48,597 bases of DNA, taken from Actinomycetota bacterium (GTDB taxonomy: Bacteria; Actinomycetota; JAHEXW01). The notes under the pieces were generated by a model, which had not been told where the DNA came from, searched no databases, and worked only from the letters and a program-made list of their open reading frames with translations. How positions within the stretch are numbered: the stretch's first letter is position 1; each line of letters opens with the position of its first letter. The stretch is from positions 1 through 48,597 of the forward strand of contig JANXYU010000034.1 of assembly GCA_025355855.1 (NCBI GenBank), read 5' to 3'. Positions 22,593 through 33,816 of this stretch are shown in pieces. Both the position numbers and the translations under genes were made by a program.

Positions 22593-25310
22593 TCAAATAG
22601 GGGTCGCTTGCATCTTGACGCGAACGTCGACGGCCCGGCAGCCGCGGTCTTTATTGCCAACCATCAGGGGGTTTATCTCAATCTCGGCAATCTCGGGGAA
22701 ATCCTCGATCAGCATGGAGAAACGCAACAGTACTTCTTTGAGAGCGGGAACGTCACGAACCGCCGCGCCGCGCCAGCCTTGCAGAATCGGCAATCCTTTT
22801 AGTTGATTGAGCATCCAGTCGACGTCCACGTCAGTCAGGGGCTGCAGAGAAAACGCCACGTCCTTCTGCAGCTCCACGTGCACACCGCCCAACCCGACCA
22901 TCAACAACGGTCCGAAAACGGGGTTCTGCGACATGCCCACGATAACCTCTTGCGCGTCCTCGATCATGGCTTGCACAATGACGCCGTCGACGTGGTCGAG
23001 CAGGTCCGCCTGCTTGAGGCGCCGCATCATTTTGCCGTAAGCCGCCTTGACCTTGGTCTCGCTGGTTAAGCCGAGCGCGATTCCGCCGACATCCGTTTTA
23101 TGCACGATGGTTTCAGACCTGATCTTCAAAGCGACTGGGAAGCCTATTTCCGACGCGCTTTTGGCGGCGGCGGCAGCCGATTCCGCAACCCGCGTCGGCA
23201 CCATCGAAATTCCGTATGCCTCCAGCAAGCCGGCGGCCACTTCGGGAAGCAGCCACGCACCCGCCTCGCTGATGGGATTGGAGCGGAAGAATTTGTATCG
23301 GATATGGTTCGCGATTATGTCCGGGAAATCAGGCAAGGCGCCTTCCGGCTCCTGCCGGTACTGGGAGTAGTTATAGGTGTGGGCCAGCGCCTGCGCAGCG
23401 CTTTCCGGGAACACATAGGACGGCACATACCGTTTGGGTCCGATCTGCAGGTCGGGCGTGGAGCCGGCCGACATCATGAAGTTGGCCAAAACGGGCTTGT
23501 CGCCCGCGTAGTCTTTTAGAACTTCCTTGATCGCCTTGGCCACGTCTTCCGGCCGGGTAACAAGCGGCGGGATATAAATGAGAATGATGGCGTCCAGGTC
23601 GGGGTCTTCCAGCATCGCCGCGAGCGTTTGTTTGTAATATGCCGCTGTGGCGGAGGCCATCATGTCAACTGGATTACTGAGCGCGGCCTCGGCCGGCAGG
23701 AAAGCTTTTAGTCTCTTTTGCGCTTGGGGAGACAACTTGGGCACTTTAAGCCCCAGACCTTCACACGCGTCTGCGACCAGGACTCCCGGTCCGCCGGCGT
23801 TCGTCAGGATGCCGACATTGGGACCCTTTGGAACCGGTTGATTTGCCAACGCGGCCGAAACGCCAAACATCTCGTCAATCGTATTGACTCTAATGACTCC
23901 GGCCTGCCGGAACAAAGCATCGGACCCGACGTCGGCAGCGGCCAAAGCGCCGGTATGAGACGACGCCGCCCTGGCTCCGGCTTCCGACCGTCCCGCTTTG
24001 ACGGCGATAATCGGCTTCTTCCGGGACACGCGGCGCGCAATCCTGGTGAAACTGTATGGATTTCCGAACGATTCGACGTACAGTAGAATCACGTCCGTCT
24101 TGTCGTCGTCCTCCCAGTATTCCAGGAGGTCGTTATTGGAGATATCGACGCGGTTGCCGATGCTGACAAAGTCGGCAATCCCCAGGTTGATGTTGTTGGC
24201 GTAATCGAGCAGCGCCAGTCCCAGTGCCCCGCTCTGCGTGCCGATGCTCAAGTTCCCCGCCGGCGGAGTGACCGGGGAGAAAGTGGCGTTCAGCCGGACG
24301 TCGGGGTCGGAATTCAAGACGCCAAGACAGTTGGGACCGATGACGCGCATGCCGTACGCGAGAGTCTTCGCTTTCAGCAGGCGCTCCCGCTTTTTGCCCT
24401 CCGGACCGGCCTCGCCGAACCCGACTGAGATTATGACCAAGCCGCGAACGCCTTTCTTGCCGCATTGGTCGACCACGGCCAGCACCTTATCGGCGGGAAC
24501 GACGATCACAGCCAGATCGATGTCGCTCGGCACGTCCAGAACCGTTGGGTAAGACAAAACTCCGGCCACCGATGTGGTGTTCGGGTTTATGGGGAAAACG
24601 GGCCCATTGAAATTGGTGGATAGCAGATTGTGAAACAGCGCGCCGCCGACGCTCTCCGCATTACGAGAAGCGCCAACCACCGCGATGCTGTGCGGGTAGA
24701 GGAATGTCCCGACTCCCGCGGTCCGCGCGATGTGCTCTCGCGCCGCTTGCCGTTTGGCGAACTCTTCCTGCTGTTCAAGATTGATTGAAATATGGTAGAC
24801 GCCATCGGAGAATTTCTTGGTTGTTTTGAAGCCGCTTTGGTCGAACAAAGCGAGCATCCTGGTATTTTCCGGCAGGACCAGCGCAACGAACCTCTTAATT
24901 CGATAATGAGCCGCCGTCTCGACGAGTTTCTCCAGTAGGGCCGTCCCGACACCGCGCGTTTGGTAACTCGTCCCAACAACGAAGGTGACCTCCGCGCTCT
25001 TCATGTCGGAAGTCGCGTCGTAGCTGGCCACCGCCAGGATCCGCTCTTGGCGGCCTTCGCCCTGGGTGGCGACGTAGACACAGTTTTCAGGCAGTTTGGC
25101 CGCTGTGAACCTGGCGATTTCTTCGTCGCCGGTATGGTGTTTGGCATACTGCCAGCGGTAATAGCTGGTCAGGGGGCTCATTCTGTTGAAGAGCCGTTTC
25201 AGGTTGACGCTGTCATCAGGCTCGACCGGCCGAATACGCAGCGCTTGTCCGTTGCGAAGAATCGCTTCGTCGGGCTGATCCGGCCGCCCGCTCTTCTCAA
25301 TAAATATCAT
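22593..25310 (-). CDS. GNAT - acyl-CoA synthetase (NDP-forming) fusion
   Basis: Large protein of 905 aa. Residues about 10-165 are a GNAT acetyltransferase domain (acetyl-CoA loop in SYQTRGVGTALLEKLV). Then comes a CoA-binding domain (YPHSIAVVGASRNAESVGG), succinyl-CoA-ligase-like domains with the phospho-His motif SSHTGALAAADVG, and a C-terminal ATP-grasp domain (GFPVALKI...HKTDVGG, EIEINPLMV). The architecture matches Pat-type protein acetyltransferases in which the ligase part is often catalytically dead. The conserved phospho-His suggests it may still be an active acetate/acyl-CoA ligase (ADP-forming). The GNAT is N-terminal here, not C-terminal as in E. coli PatZ. Monocistronic. Confidence 0.88.
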   Translation of the reverse strand: MIFIEKSGRPDQPDEAILRNGQALRIRPVEPDDSVNLKRLFNRMSPLTSYYRWQYAKHHTGDEEIARFTAAKLPENCVYVATQGEGRQERILAVASYDATSDMKSAEVTFVVGTSYQTRGVGTALLEKLVETAAHYRIKRFVALVLPENTRMLALFDQSGFKTTKKFSDGVYHISINLEQQEEFAKRQAAREHIARTAGVGTFLYPHSIAVVGASRNAESVGGALFHNLLSTNFNGPVFPINPNTTSVAGVLSYPTVLDVPSDIDLAVIVVPADKVLAVVDQCGKKGVRGLVIISVGFGEAGPEGKKRERLLKAKTLAYGMRVIGPNCLGVLNSDPDVRLNATFSPVTPPAGNLSIGTQSGALGLALLDYANNINLGIADFVSIGNRVDISNNDLLEYWEDDDKTDVILLYVESFGNPYSFTRIARRVSRKKPIIAVKAGRSEAGARAASSHTGALAAADVGSDALFRQAGVIRVNTIDEMFGVSAALANQPVPKGPNVGILTNAGGPGVLVADACEGLGLKVPKLSPQAQKRLKAFLPAEAALSNPVDMMASATAAYYKQTLAAMLEDPDLDAIILIYIPPLVTRPEDVAKAIKEVLKDYAGDKPVLANFMMSAGSTPDLQIGPKRYVPSYVFPESAAQALAHTYNYSQYRQEPEGALPDFPDIIANHIRYKFFRSNPISEAGAWLLPEVAAGLLEAYGISMVPTRVAESAAAAAKSASEIGFPVALKIRSETIVHKTDVGGIALGLTSETKVKAAYGKMMRRLKQADLLDHVDGVIVQAMIEDAQEVIVGMSQNPVFGPLLMVGLGGVHVELQKDVAFSLQPLTDVDVDWMLNQLKGLPILQGWRGAAVRDVPALKEVLLRFSMLIEDFPEIAEIEINPLMVGNKDRGCRAVDVRVKMQATPI

Positions 25311-25432
25311 GCCCCTATTATGGCACTAGGCTGAAGCAGGAAACCATAGAGCGGTCCCGGGGGAGACGCGGTTTTGTTTTATGTTTCTGACTCTCTGGGT
25401 TCGCGGCACCAAACGTCGCGGGTGAGTCGCCC

Positions 25433-25481
25433 TTGACATCTGTTCTCCTATTTGAGTACGCTTGTTCTCAGAAACGAGAAC
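25433..25481 (+). promoter_or_regulatory. MNT-HEPN promoter and inverted-repeat operator
   Basis: TTGACA at 25433-25438 is a clean -35; the -10 is weak (TACGCT, 18-nt spacer). A perfect inverted repeat GTTCTC-N6-GAGAAC covers 25464-25481, over the expected start site, and another GTTCTC half-site is at 25442-25447. This is the expected form of an autoregulatory operator for the winged-helix domain of the MNT protein. Confidence 0.65.
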
Positions 25482-25485
25482 GGAT

Positions 25486-26085
25486 ATGGAGAACATAAAC
25501 GCTATGCCTACCAGCCTGTTTCGCTCCAAGCTCCGACAGCGCCTGCTGGCGTTGTTCCTGACCAATCCGCAAGACCGCTATTACGCCCGTCAGCTCCACC
25601 AAATGTTGGGGGGCTCGATCGGCAGTCTGCACCGCGAGCTGATCTATCTCGAAACTCTCGGCGTCTTATCTTCAGAGAAAGTCGGCAACCTTAAGTTCTA
25701 CGGCGCAAACCGGCACTACCCGATGCTTCAAGAGATTACCGGGATTACCGCCAAGACTGTCGGTATCTACGGGTCACTGACAACGGCCCTGCAAGCCATC
25801 AAAGGCATCCGCCTCGCGCTCGTTTACGGTTCGTTTGCGGCGGGCGAGGAAAAAGCCGCCAGCGATGTGGATCTTTTCATCGTCGGCGATTTCGACCACG
25901 GGACCTTGAATAAGAGCCTTTCCGACGTTGAGAAGATTCTTATACGCGAGGTCAACTATACAGCTATGTCTAACGCGGAATTCTCGGAAGCCGTGCGTGA
26001 CAGCAACGCTTTCGTCTTAAATGTCGCGGGTGCCGCCAAAGTCTGGTTGATCGGCGGTGAGCGTGAACTTAAGGGCCTGGCTTAG
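25486..26085 (+). CDS. MNT nucleotidyltransferase antitoxin with N-terminal winged helix
   Basis: Product of 199 aa. Residues about 10-85 form a winged helix-turn-helix (RYYARQLHQMLGGSIGSLHRELIYLE). Then a minimal nucleotidyltransferase domain has the polymerase-beta motif GSFAAGEEKAASDVDLFIVG (GS...DxD). MNT proteins neutralise HEPN toxins, often by AMPylating them; the fused DNA-binding domain points to autorepression through the operator just upstream. The start may be ATG 25486 or ATG 25504, which has GGAG before it. The 3' end overlaps the HEPN gene by 29 nt. Confidence 0.82.
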   Translation: MENINAMPTSLFRSKLRQRLLALFLTNPQDRYYARQLHQMLGGSIGSLHRELIYLETLGVLSSEKVGNLKFYGANRHYPMLQEITGITAKTVGIYGSLTTALQAIKGIRLALVYGSFAAGEEKAASDVDLFIVGDFDHGTLNKSLSDVEKILIREVNYTAMSNAEFSEAVRDSNAFVLNVAGAAKVWLIGGERELKGLA

Positions 26086-26509
26086 AGATGGATCGGTTAA
26101 AAGGTTTCACCCCCAGCCTGTACAGATTGATGACCTGCTAACGAGCTCGTATAATGACATCGATACGGCGCGCGAACTGATCAAGTTGCACCGTTTCGGT
26201 TTTGCTCGGGACGCGAGCTACGACGCGATGTTGAAAGCAGGAATGGCGATGATGTTTGCCCATGGCGTTCGGCCCGTCATCGGCGGCCACCACGTGACAA
26301 TCGTGCGCTTCACCGAGAGTGAGCTTGGTAAAGGTCACGAGGAACTGATCACCAGCTTCGACCGATTTCGACGCACGCGGCATGAAAGGTTGTACGAGGG
26401 GAAAGATACGTCCACGAAATCTCAAGCGCTCCACGCCATTGCCTGCGCGGAAGAATTATGGGGTATCGCTCGAGACAGAGCGGTTATAAGGGAGGATTCT
26501 TATGAGTGA
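26057..26509 (+). CDS. HEPN domain protein (putative toxin of MNT-HEPN pair)
   Basis: Product of about 150 aa, mainly helical. The stretch DIDTARELIKLHRFGFARDASYDAMLKAGMAMMFAHG is the HEPN four-helix pattern seen in partners of MNT proteins. A canonical RNase motif R-x4-6-H is not obvious, so it may be a non-canonical HEPN. The frame opens with GTG 26057 or GTG 26063 inside the MNT gene; no better start is visible. The overlap implies coupled translation. Confidence 0.72.
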   Translation: MSVNLRAWLRDGSVKRFHPQPVQIDDLLTSSYNDIDTARELIKLHRFGFARDASYDAMLKAGMAMMFAHGVRPVIGGHHVTIVRFTESELGKGHEELITSFDRFRRTRHERLYEGKDTSTKSQALHAIACAEELWGIARDRAVIREDSYE

Positions 26510-26783
26510 GAAGAAAACCGGCAGCACCGACGCGCCGGACATGCAGGAAATCGGCGACAAGCTGAAAGAGCTAGGCAAACTCGTGCAACAAGCCATCGAA
26601 AAAACGCACAAGAGTGACGAGGTCAAGAGGATAAACGAAGACGTCGCTAACGCGTACGCGGACGTCAAGGAACAGATCAAAAGCGGCGAGTTCAAAGCGA
26701 ATGTCAAACGCGAGGTGAAAGACGCCCTGTCGTTCGTTAACCAAAAACTTGACGAATACCTCAAGGAAGACGAGCCGAAATAA
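26502..26783 (+). CDS. Small charged helical protein, unknown function
   Basis: Product of 93 aa with a strong ribosome site (AAGGGAGGA) before ATG 26502. The sequence is almost entirely charged, helix-forming residues (DKLKELGKLVQQAIEKTH, REVKDALSFVNQKLDEYLKE), consistent with a coiled coil. No signal, no cysteine. It overlaps the HEPN stop by 8 nt, so it may be co-transcribed with the MNT-HEPN pair. The family is not recognised. Confidence 0.75.
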   Translation: MSEKKTGSTDAPDMQEIGDKLKELGKLVQQAIEKTHKSDEVKRINEDVANAYADVKEQIKSGEFKANVKREVKDALSFVNQKLDEYLKEDEPK

Positions 26784-26820
26784 GCAAGGCAGCTGCAGAT
26801 CTTTAGGTCGGCAGACTCCT

Positions 26821-26846
26821 GCTGGTCTAAAGACCCGCAGCTACAT
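26821..26846 (+). repeat. Diverged copy of the GGTCTAAAGACC intergenic repeat
   Basis: GGTCTAAAGACC with a flanking GCTACAT resembles the repeats at 29833-29862 and 47289-47318 but the outer arms are mutated. It lies between two convergent small genes. Confidence 0.5.
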
Positions 26847-26868
26847 AACGGTCAAGGAACTTTGCCTT

Positions 26869-27210
26869 CTACGAGCGAATCGCTTGACGTGCCTGGTGAG
26901 CCGTTCGACGAGTCCACATTCGATCGGCAAACCAAAATCCCACATAGATGATCATCGCGTACAAAGCGGCCGCAAGCAGAATCAGCGGCATCGCGTAAAC
27001 GACTACGCCTAATGAATCCAGCTGGTAAGCGGGGTACCCTATCAATACCAACGCCAGCAGGAACATGATTAAACCGGCGTAGGTCGCCCATCTAGCGCGT
27101 TTGCGGGGATTGGTCACGATGTGATGTTTCTCTAACGCTTGAAGAACGCTTGGTCCGAGGATTCCAATCAGAATAGCTACCCCTGTAAAAGCCGCAAGCA
27201 CGGTGAACAT
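26869..27210 (-). CDS. Small membrane protein, unknown function
   Basis: Product of 113 aa with three predicted membrane helices (about residues 4-24, 45-63, 72-95), the basic loop NPRKRARWA between helices 1 and 2 and a basic C-terminal tail. ATG 27210 follows GGGGGGTGA. No family is recognised. It lies just downstream of gyrA on the same strand, separated by about 90 nt. Confidence 0.7.
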   Translation of the reverse strand: MFTVLAAFTGVAILIGILGPSVLQALEKHHIVTNPRKRARWATYAGLIMFLLALVLIGYPAYQLDSLGVVVYAMPLILLAAALYAMIIYVGFWFADRMWTRRTAHQARQAIRS

Positions 27211-27298
27211 AGAATCACCCCCCAGGATGTTACCTAGCGCTTGTCAGACACCTCTGTAATAGCACTAAAAGGGGCTAAATGCAACGGTTTTGCGTGGC

Positions 27299-29791
27299 TT
27301 AGGAGCCGGACGGCAGCTTCTGGTCGACCGCCGTGGGCGACTCTTCCTCTTCTTTATCCGTCATAATGCGCGCAATTGCGGAAACGGCGTCGGACTTATT
27401 CATCTTCATGACGCTGACCCCGCGTGAATCCCGGCCTTGCCGGGAGATACTCTTGGCTGGCGTTCGTATCATCGTCCCTTGCGCCGATATGATCATGACT
27501 TCCTCGGTCTGTTCGACGATCATGGCACCCGCCACAAAATCCTTCGGGGTTAACCTAAGCGCGATCATGCCTTTTCCGCCGCGATGGTGCGGGGTAAATT
27601 GAGTGATTGGCGTCCTTTTGCCTCGCCCTTTTTCCGTGATGATAAACAAGAACGTGTCGGGCAAGGCTATGCCCATCGACAAGACCTTATCTTCGGCATT
27701 GAGCCGCATGCCAATGACTCCGGCAGCCGATCGGCCCATCGATCTGACATCCGTTTCCGGAAACCTGATGGCTGCTCCCTTACGGCTAACCAGCATGACA
27801 TTTGCGTCCCCATTGGTCATTTTCACGCTCATCAGTTCATCGCTGTCACGCAGCTTCAGGGCGATCAAACCGCCGCGTCGGGCCGTCGCGTAGTCTTCGA
27901 TAGGCGTCTTTTTAACGATACCGTTTTTGGTCGCCATGATCATGAACCGTCCGGGACTAAAGTCCTTGGTGGTAATTACGGCCGCGACCTTTTCCTCGCT
28001 GGATAGCGGCAGCAGGTTAACAATATTTTGCCCTTTGGCGGTCCGGCCCGCGAGCGGCAGCTCGTGCACTTTGAGGCGATAGACCTTGCCATAGGTCGTA
28101 AAGAATAAAACGTGATAGTGGGTGGAGGCGACAAACAGATGCTCGACGAAATCCTCGTCCTTTAAGTCCATGCCGATGACGCCCTTGCCGCCCCGTCCCT
28201 GACTTTTATAGGCGGTTACGGGCTGGCGTTTTACATAACCCGTGTGCGACACGCTGACCACCATGTCTTCCTCGGCGATGAAATCCTCAACGTCCAAGTC
28301 GGTGGCCGCCGACGTTATCTGGGTCCGCCGTTTGTCGGCATATTTATCGCGGACTTCTTTAAGCTCGTCTTGAATGATCCCCAAAACCAGTTTCTCGTCG
28401 GCCAAAACGGACTTCAGGTACTCAATCAGCTTCTTCAGTTCGTTATATTCGTCGATTACTTTCTGGCGCTCCAAGCCGGTCAGCTTGGCCAAACGCATGT
28501 CCAGAATCGCCTGGGCCTGTTCGGTCGAGAGTTTAAACTTCTCCATCAAGCCTGTGTGGGCGATCTCTACCGTTTTTGAGCCGCGGATCAAGGCAATGAC
28601 TTCATCCAGATGGTCGAGCGCGATCAGTAAGCCTTCCAGGATGTGCGCGCGTTTTTCCGCCTTGTCCAGCTCGAACTTTGTCCGGCGAGTAATGACGTCG
28701 ACTTGGTGGTCGATATAGTGTCTTAACATGTCGGGCAGCGACAGAACCTTCGGTACCGCGTCAACCAGCGCCAGCATAATGATCCCAAATGTCTCTTCCA
28801 ATTGGGTATGTTTGAAGAGTTTGTTCAGCACGACTTGCGGAATGACGTCGCGTTTTAGCTCGACGACCAGGTGCATGCCCTTACGGTCGGATTCATCGCG
28901 CAAGTCGGCGATCTCCGGTATTTTTTTCTCCCGCACCAGGTCGGCTATGGCTTCGCTCAACCGGGCCTTGTTTACCTGGTAGGGCAATTCCGTAATAACA
29001 ATGCGTTGCTTGTTATTTTTACCCTCTTGGATCTCGGCCACACCGCGCACCCGGATAATGCCCCGCCCAGTTTCATACGCTTTTGAGATGCCGTCGCGGC
29101 CCATGATAATACCGCCGGTCGGAAAATCAGGACCCTTGACGATTTTATTCAGCGCCGCGGCGTCTACCTCGGGATCATCGATTACCGCGATTGTCGCGTC
29201 GATGATTTCTCCTAAATTATGCGGCGGGATATTCGTAGCCATGCCGACGGCGATACCGGAGCTGCCGTTTACCAGCAGGTTAGGATAGCGCGAGGGCAAA
29301 ACCGCCGGTTCCTCCAACGATTCGTCGAAGTTCGGCACCCATTCAACGGTGTCTTTGTCGATGTCGCGCAACAATTCTTGCGTCAGCTTGCTCAATCGGG
29401 CTTCGGTATAACGCATGGCCGCGGCGGAGTCGCCGTCGACCGAACCAAAGTTGCCATGCCCGTCCACCAACATATAGCGTTGGCTGAAATCTTGAGCCAT
29501 CCGAACCATGGCGTCGTAGACGGCGGTATCGCCATGCGGGTGATATTTACCTAACACTTCGCCGACGATGCGGGCCGATTTCTTGTGAGGTTTATTTGAC
29601 TGCATACCCAAGTCATGCATGGCGTATAGAATGCGCCGGTGCACTGGCTTAAGCCCGTCACGCACATCCGGCAACGCCCGGCCTACGATGACGCTCATCG
29701 CGTATTCGAGGTAGGAGGACTTCATCTCGTCCTCGATCTCGATCGGCAATACGTTTTTCGCGCTTAAATCAAATAACTTGTCTTCTGCCAA
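27299..29791 (-). CDS. gyrA: DNA gyrase subunit A
   Basis: Type IIA topoisomerase subunit that cuts and rejoins DNA to add negative supercoils, working as A2B2 with GyrB. The 830 aa are full length. The catalytic Tyr is Tyr128 in [11 protein letters not shown]. The quinolone-determining region reads [19 protein letters not shown]. The GyrA box QGRGGKGV in the C-terminal beta-pinwheel identifies it as gyrase, not ParC. The start is TTG 29791, preceded by AAGGGA. It lies downstream of gyrB, with a palindromic repeat between them. Confidence 0.97.
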   Translation of the reverse strand: MAEDKLFDLSAKNVLPIEIEDEMKSSYLEYAMSVIVGRALPDVRDGLKPVHRRILYAMHDLGMQSNKPHKKSARIVGEVLGKYHPHGDTAVYDAMVRMAQDFSQRYMLVDGHGNFGSVDGDSAAAMRYTEARLSKLTQELLRDIDKDTVEWVPNFDESLEEPAVLPSRYPNLLVNGSSGIAVGMATNIPPHNLGEIIDATIAVIDDPEVDAAALNKIVKGPDFPTGGIIMGRDGISKAYETGRGIIRVRGVAEIQEGKNNKQRIVITELPYQVNKARLSEAIADLVREKKIPEIADLRDESDRKGMHLVVELKRDVIPQVVLNKLFKHTQLEETFGIIMLALVDAVPKVLSLPDMLRHYIDHQVDVITRRTKFELDKAEKRAHILEGLLIALDHLDEVIALIRGSKTVEIAHTGLMEKFKLSTEQAQAILDMRLAKLTGLERQKVIDEYNELKKLIEYLKSVLADEKLVLGIIQDELKEVRDKYADKRRTQITSAATDLDVEDFIAEEDMVVSVSHTGYVKRQPVTAYKSQGRGGKGVIGMDLKDEDFVEHLFVASTHYHVLFFTTYGKVYRLKVHELPLAGRTAKGQNIVNLLPLSSEEKVAAVITTKDFSPGRFMIMATKNGIVKKTPIEDYATARRGGLIALKLRDSDELMSVKMTNGDANVMLVSRKGAAIRFPETDVRSMGRSAAGVIGMRLNAEDKVLSMGIALPDTFLFIITEKGRGKRTPITQFTPHHRGGKGMIALRLTPKDFVAGAMIVEQTEEVMIISAQGTMIRTPAKSISRQGRDSRGVSVMKMNKSDAVSAIARIMTDKEEEESPTAVDQKLPSGS

Positions 29792-29832
29792 TGTTCCCTT
29801 TCGTTACTTCTCGACACCTAGATTGTTCGGGT

Positions 29833-29862
29833 CGCCGGTCTAAAGACCGGCGCCTACACTTA
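29833..29862 (+). repeat. Palindromic intergenic repeat, core CGGTCTAAAGACCG
   Basis: A 30-nt copy matching 47289-47318 at 29 of 30 positions. The core CCGGTCTAAAGACCGG is a palindrome that can form a hairpin, followed by the tail CGCCTACACTTAC. Next to it is a short GCCTCGTGCC motif. It sits between gyrB and gyrA. Confidence 0.85.
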
Positions 29863-29884
29863 CAAAACTTGTGCCTCGTGCCTA

Positions 29885-31822
<1,938 letters not shown>

Positions 31823-31841
31823 CTAACGGGATTACTAAAGA

Positions 31842-31850
31842 ATTATACCA
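31842..31850 (-). promoter_or_regulatory. Extended -10 promoter element of gyrB
   Basis: On the minus strand TGGTATAAT (31850-31842) is an extended -10 (TGnTATAAT). A TTGACA lies upstream but only 12 nt away, too close to act as the -35. The element is about 50 nt before the gyrB start codon. Confidence 0.55.
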
Positions 31851-31891
31851 TAACGGACTTGTCAATGTTGCGTTTTATCTGCTAAAACAAG

Positions 31892-32194
31892 CTATATTTG
31901 CCCTGTTCGGAAACGTATGTCCGTGACGATTCCGGGACCGACGGCAGCGCGGATTTTCGGCAGCATCTGGGGCTTCAACATGCCCAATTCTTGAGCCCAA
32001 ACAGGGCTGGAACATGTCACAAATAATATCGTGTTGCGAATCTGGTCGGCACGGGTCTCCCGGGCGATTTTTGGTCCGACAATCTCAGGCCAACTGTCGA
32101 GCACCTGAGCCCGTTTAAGCGGTTTCTTAATGCCAAGGCGGGTGGCGATCGTCTCCAAAACGGACCCGATCTTTTCAACCTCGCCCCTAGTCAA
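31892..32194 (-). CDS. DUF721 / DciA-like protein
   Basis: Product of 100 aa with the DUF721 core: LKRAQVLDSWPEIVGPKIARET followed by LFVTCSSPVWAQELGMLKPQ. DUF721 includes DciA, the loader of the replicative helicase DnaB in bacteria lacking DnaC/DnaI. It overlaps the recF stop by 8 nt (TTG start) and lies between recF and gyrB, as in Actinobacteria. Confidence 0.85.
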   Translation of the reverse strand: MTRGEVEKIGSVLETIATRLGIKKPLKRAQVLDSWPEIVGPKIARETRADQIRNTILFVTCSSPVWAQELGMLKPQMLPKIRAAVGPGIVTDIRFRTGQI

Positions 32195-33296
32195 CGAGCT
32201 TACCGCCCTTGATGCGCATAATGTTGTGACCGGCGATATCGGCGGGCGCGAACGAATCCAAATGCGTCGCGGTTATGAAGACCTGGTTGCCGTCCCGCAC
32301 CATCTGCATCAAGTAAGACTGCCTGTCTTCATCCAATTCGCTCATGACATCATCCAGCAAGAGCAGGGGTTTGGCCTTTACCTCTTGTTCAATCAATTTC
32401 ATCTGGCCGAACTTAAGCGACAGGGCGACCGTGCGCTGCTGACCTTGGGAGCCAAAAGAACGTACGTCAAGACCGTTGATGTTCATCATGAGATCGTCGC
32501 GGTGCGGCCCGACTAGAGTTATCTTTCGGTCCAGCTCTTCTTTGCGCCGGCGGATCAGTTCCTTGATAAAACGGCGCTCGATCTCTTCCGGTCCTTCGAC
32601 GCCCCCCTCGGATACCCGGCAGATATAGTTCAGCTCAAGCGTTTCGGTCCCCTTTGTTATTTTCTTATGCGCCTCGGCGCTTAATTGCGACAGCCGTTCC
32701 GTAACATGAATCCGGTTGACGATGACTTTTGTGCCAACCTCGGCCAGGTTGCGGTCCCAAAGTTCGAGACTCTCGATGTCGACGTTCCGGTTCATCGTTT
32801 TCAACAAGATATTGCGTTGGCGCAACACCCGGTCGTATTTTCGGCGCCAGTAATGATATGTAGGAGAAATCTGTACGATCGTATCGTCCAAGAACGCGCG
32901 GCGACGTTCCGGCCCGCCCTTGACTATCTGGAGATCTTCCGGGGAGAAAATAACGGCGTGGAGATTGCCGAGAAGGTCGCTGAACCGGTATTTCTCGACT
33001 CCGCCAACCTTGATGCGCTTCTTCTCATTTGTCGATATAAATACCTCGAGCGACAAACGGCGTCCGTCGCGCTCGACCTCAGATCTAATGGACGCTAGGT
33101 TTTCACCTTGCTTAACCAATAGAGCGTCGGAACCGGCGCGATGGGAATTGCCAGCGGACAGGAAATAGACGGCCTCGAGGATGTTGGTTTTACCCTGAGC
33201 GTTTCCGCCGACGATGATGTTTACGTCGGGGCTGAATTCAAACGTCGCGCCGCCGTAGTTGCGGTAGTTGGTGAGCTCTAACTTTTCTAAATGCAT
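32187..33296 (-). CDS. recF: DNA replication and repair protein RecF
   Basis: SMC-like ATPase of 369 aa that helps load RecA at gapped DNA. The N-terminus MHLEKLELTNYRNY is canonical. Walker A is GGNAQGKTN, the signature lies in VRSFGSQGQQRTVALSLK, and Walker B is LLLLDDVMSELDEDR followed by the switch ITATH. ATG 33296 is chosen by alignment with the family; a 24-nt upstream extension is not conserved. dnaN and dnaA, its usual neighbours, are absent upstream. Confidence 0.95.
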   Translation of the reverse strand: MHLEKLELTNYRNYGGATFEFSPDVNIIVGGNAQGKTNILEAVYFLSAGNSHRAGSDALLVKQGENLASIRSEVERDGRRLSLEVFISTNEKKRIKVGGVEKYRFSDLLGNLHAVIFSPEDLQIVKGGPERRRAFLDDTIVQISPTYHYWRRKYDRVLRQRNILLKTMNRNVDIESLELWDRNLAEVGTKVIVNRIHVTERLSQLSAEAHKKITKGTETLELNYICRVSEGGVEGPEEIERRFIKELIRRRKEELDRKITLVGPHRDDLMMNINGLDVRSFGSQGQQRTVALSLKFGQMKLIEQEVKAKPLLLLDDVMSELDEDRQSYLMQMVRDGNQVFITATHLDSFAPADIAGHNIMRIKGGKLVD

Positions 33297-33335
33297 CACC
33301 ACAATAATAGCACACGTCACACGCTCGACGAGGGG

Positions 33336-33800
33336 CTATTCGGCGATGTCAGCCACGGTGGCGCCGGTCGCAGCGATAAGATCGGCCGCCCTGATTTTCA
33401 GCACTATGTTTACTTGTCCGCCCGCCGCATAGACAATGTCATTTTTCAGAACGAGCGAGTCGACGTAAACCGTCGTCTTTGTCCTCCAACCGCACGGCGG
33501 TATCGCGCCCATAAGGTAGCCGGTAATATCACTGACTTCGTCGTCGTTGGCAAAACGGAGTTGTTCTGTTCCGATAACCTTTTTCAGTTTGCGGGAGTCG
33601 ACTTTACAATCGCCGGCCACGATGGCCAGAATCGGGTCGCCTCCAGCCAGCCAAACAAGCGTCTTAATGATGCTGTGCGGTTCCAGGCCGAGTATCTCGG
33701 CCATGCGGGCGGAGTTTTTAACCGAACCTGACAAGGTTACAAGTTCGTGTTGAATCTCTTTTTCTTGGAGAAGGTTATGAACATCGACACTAGACCGCAT
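33336..33800 (-). CDS. YbaK/EbsC-like aminoacyl-tRNA deacylase
   Basis: Product of 154 aa of the YbaK/ProX superfamily, which removes misacylated amino acids from tRNA in trans. Family features are the N-terminal ARMAEILGLEPHSIIKTLVW, the Lys in VDSRKLKKVIG, and GAIPPCGW followed by VLKNDIVYAAGG. The tRNA substrate is unknown. It sits where dnaN would be expected, 40 nt upstream of recF on the same strand. Confidence 0.85.
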   Translation of the reverse strand: MRSSVDVHNLLQEKEIQHELVTLSGSVKNSARMAEILGLEPHSIIKTLVWLAGGDPILAIVAGDCKVDSRKLKKVIGTEQLRFANDDEVSDITGYLMGAIPPCGWRTKTTVYVDSLVLKNDIVYAAGGQVNIVLKIRAADLIAATGATVADIAE

Positions 33801-33816
33801 CGAATGCCACCTTTGC

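Noticed and set aside
29829-29870. Palindrome between gyrB and gyrA as a terminator
   Set aside because: No T run follows, and the same sequence recurs elsewhere as a dispersed repeat.
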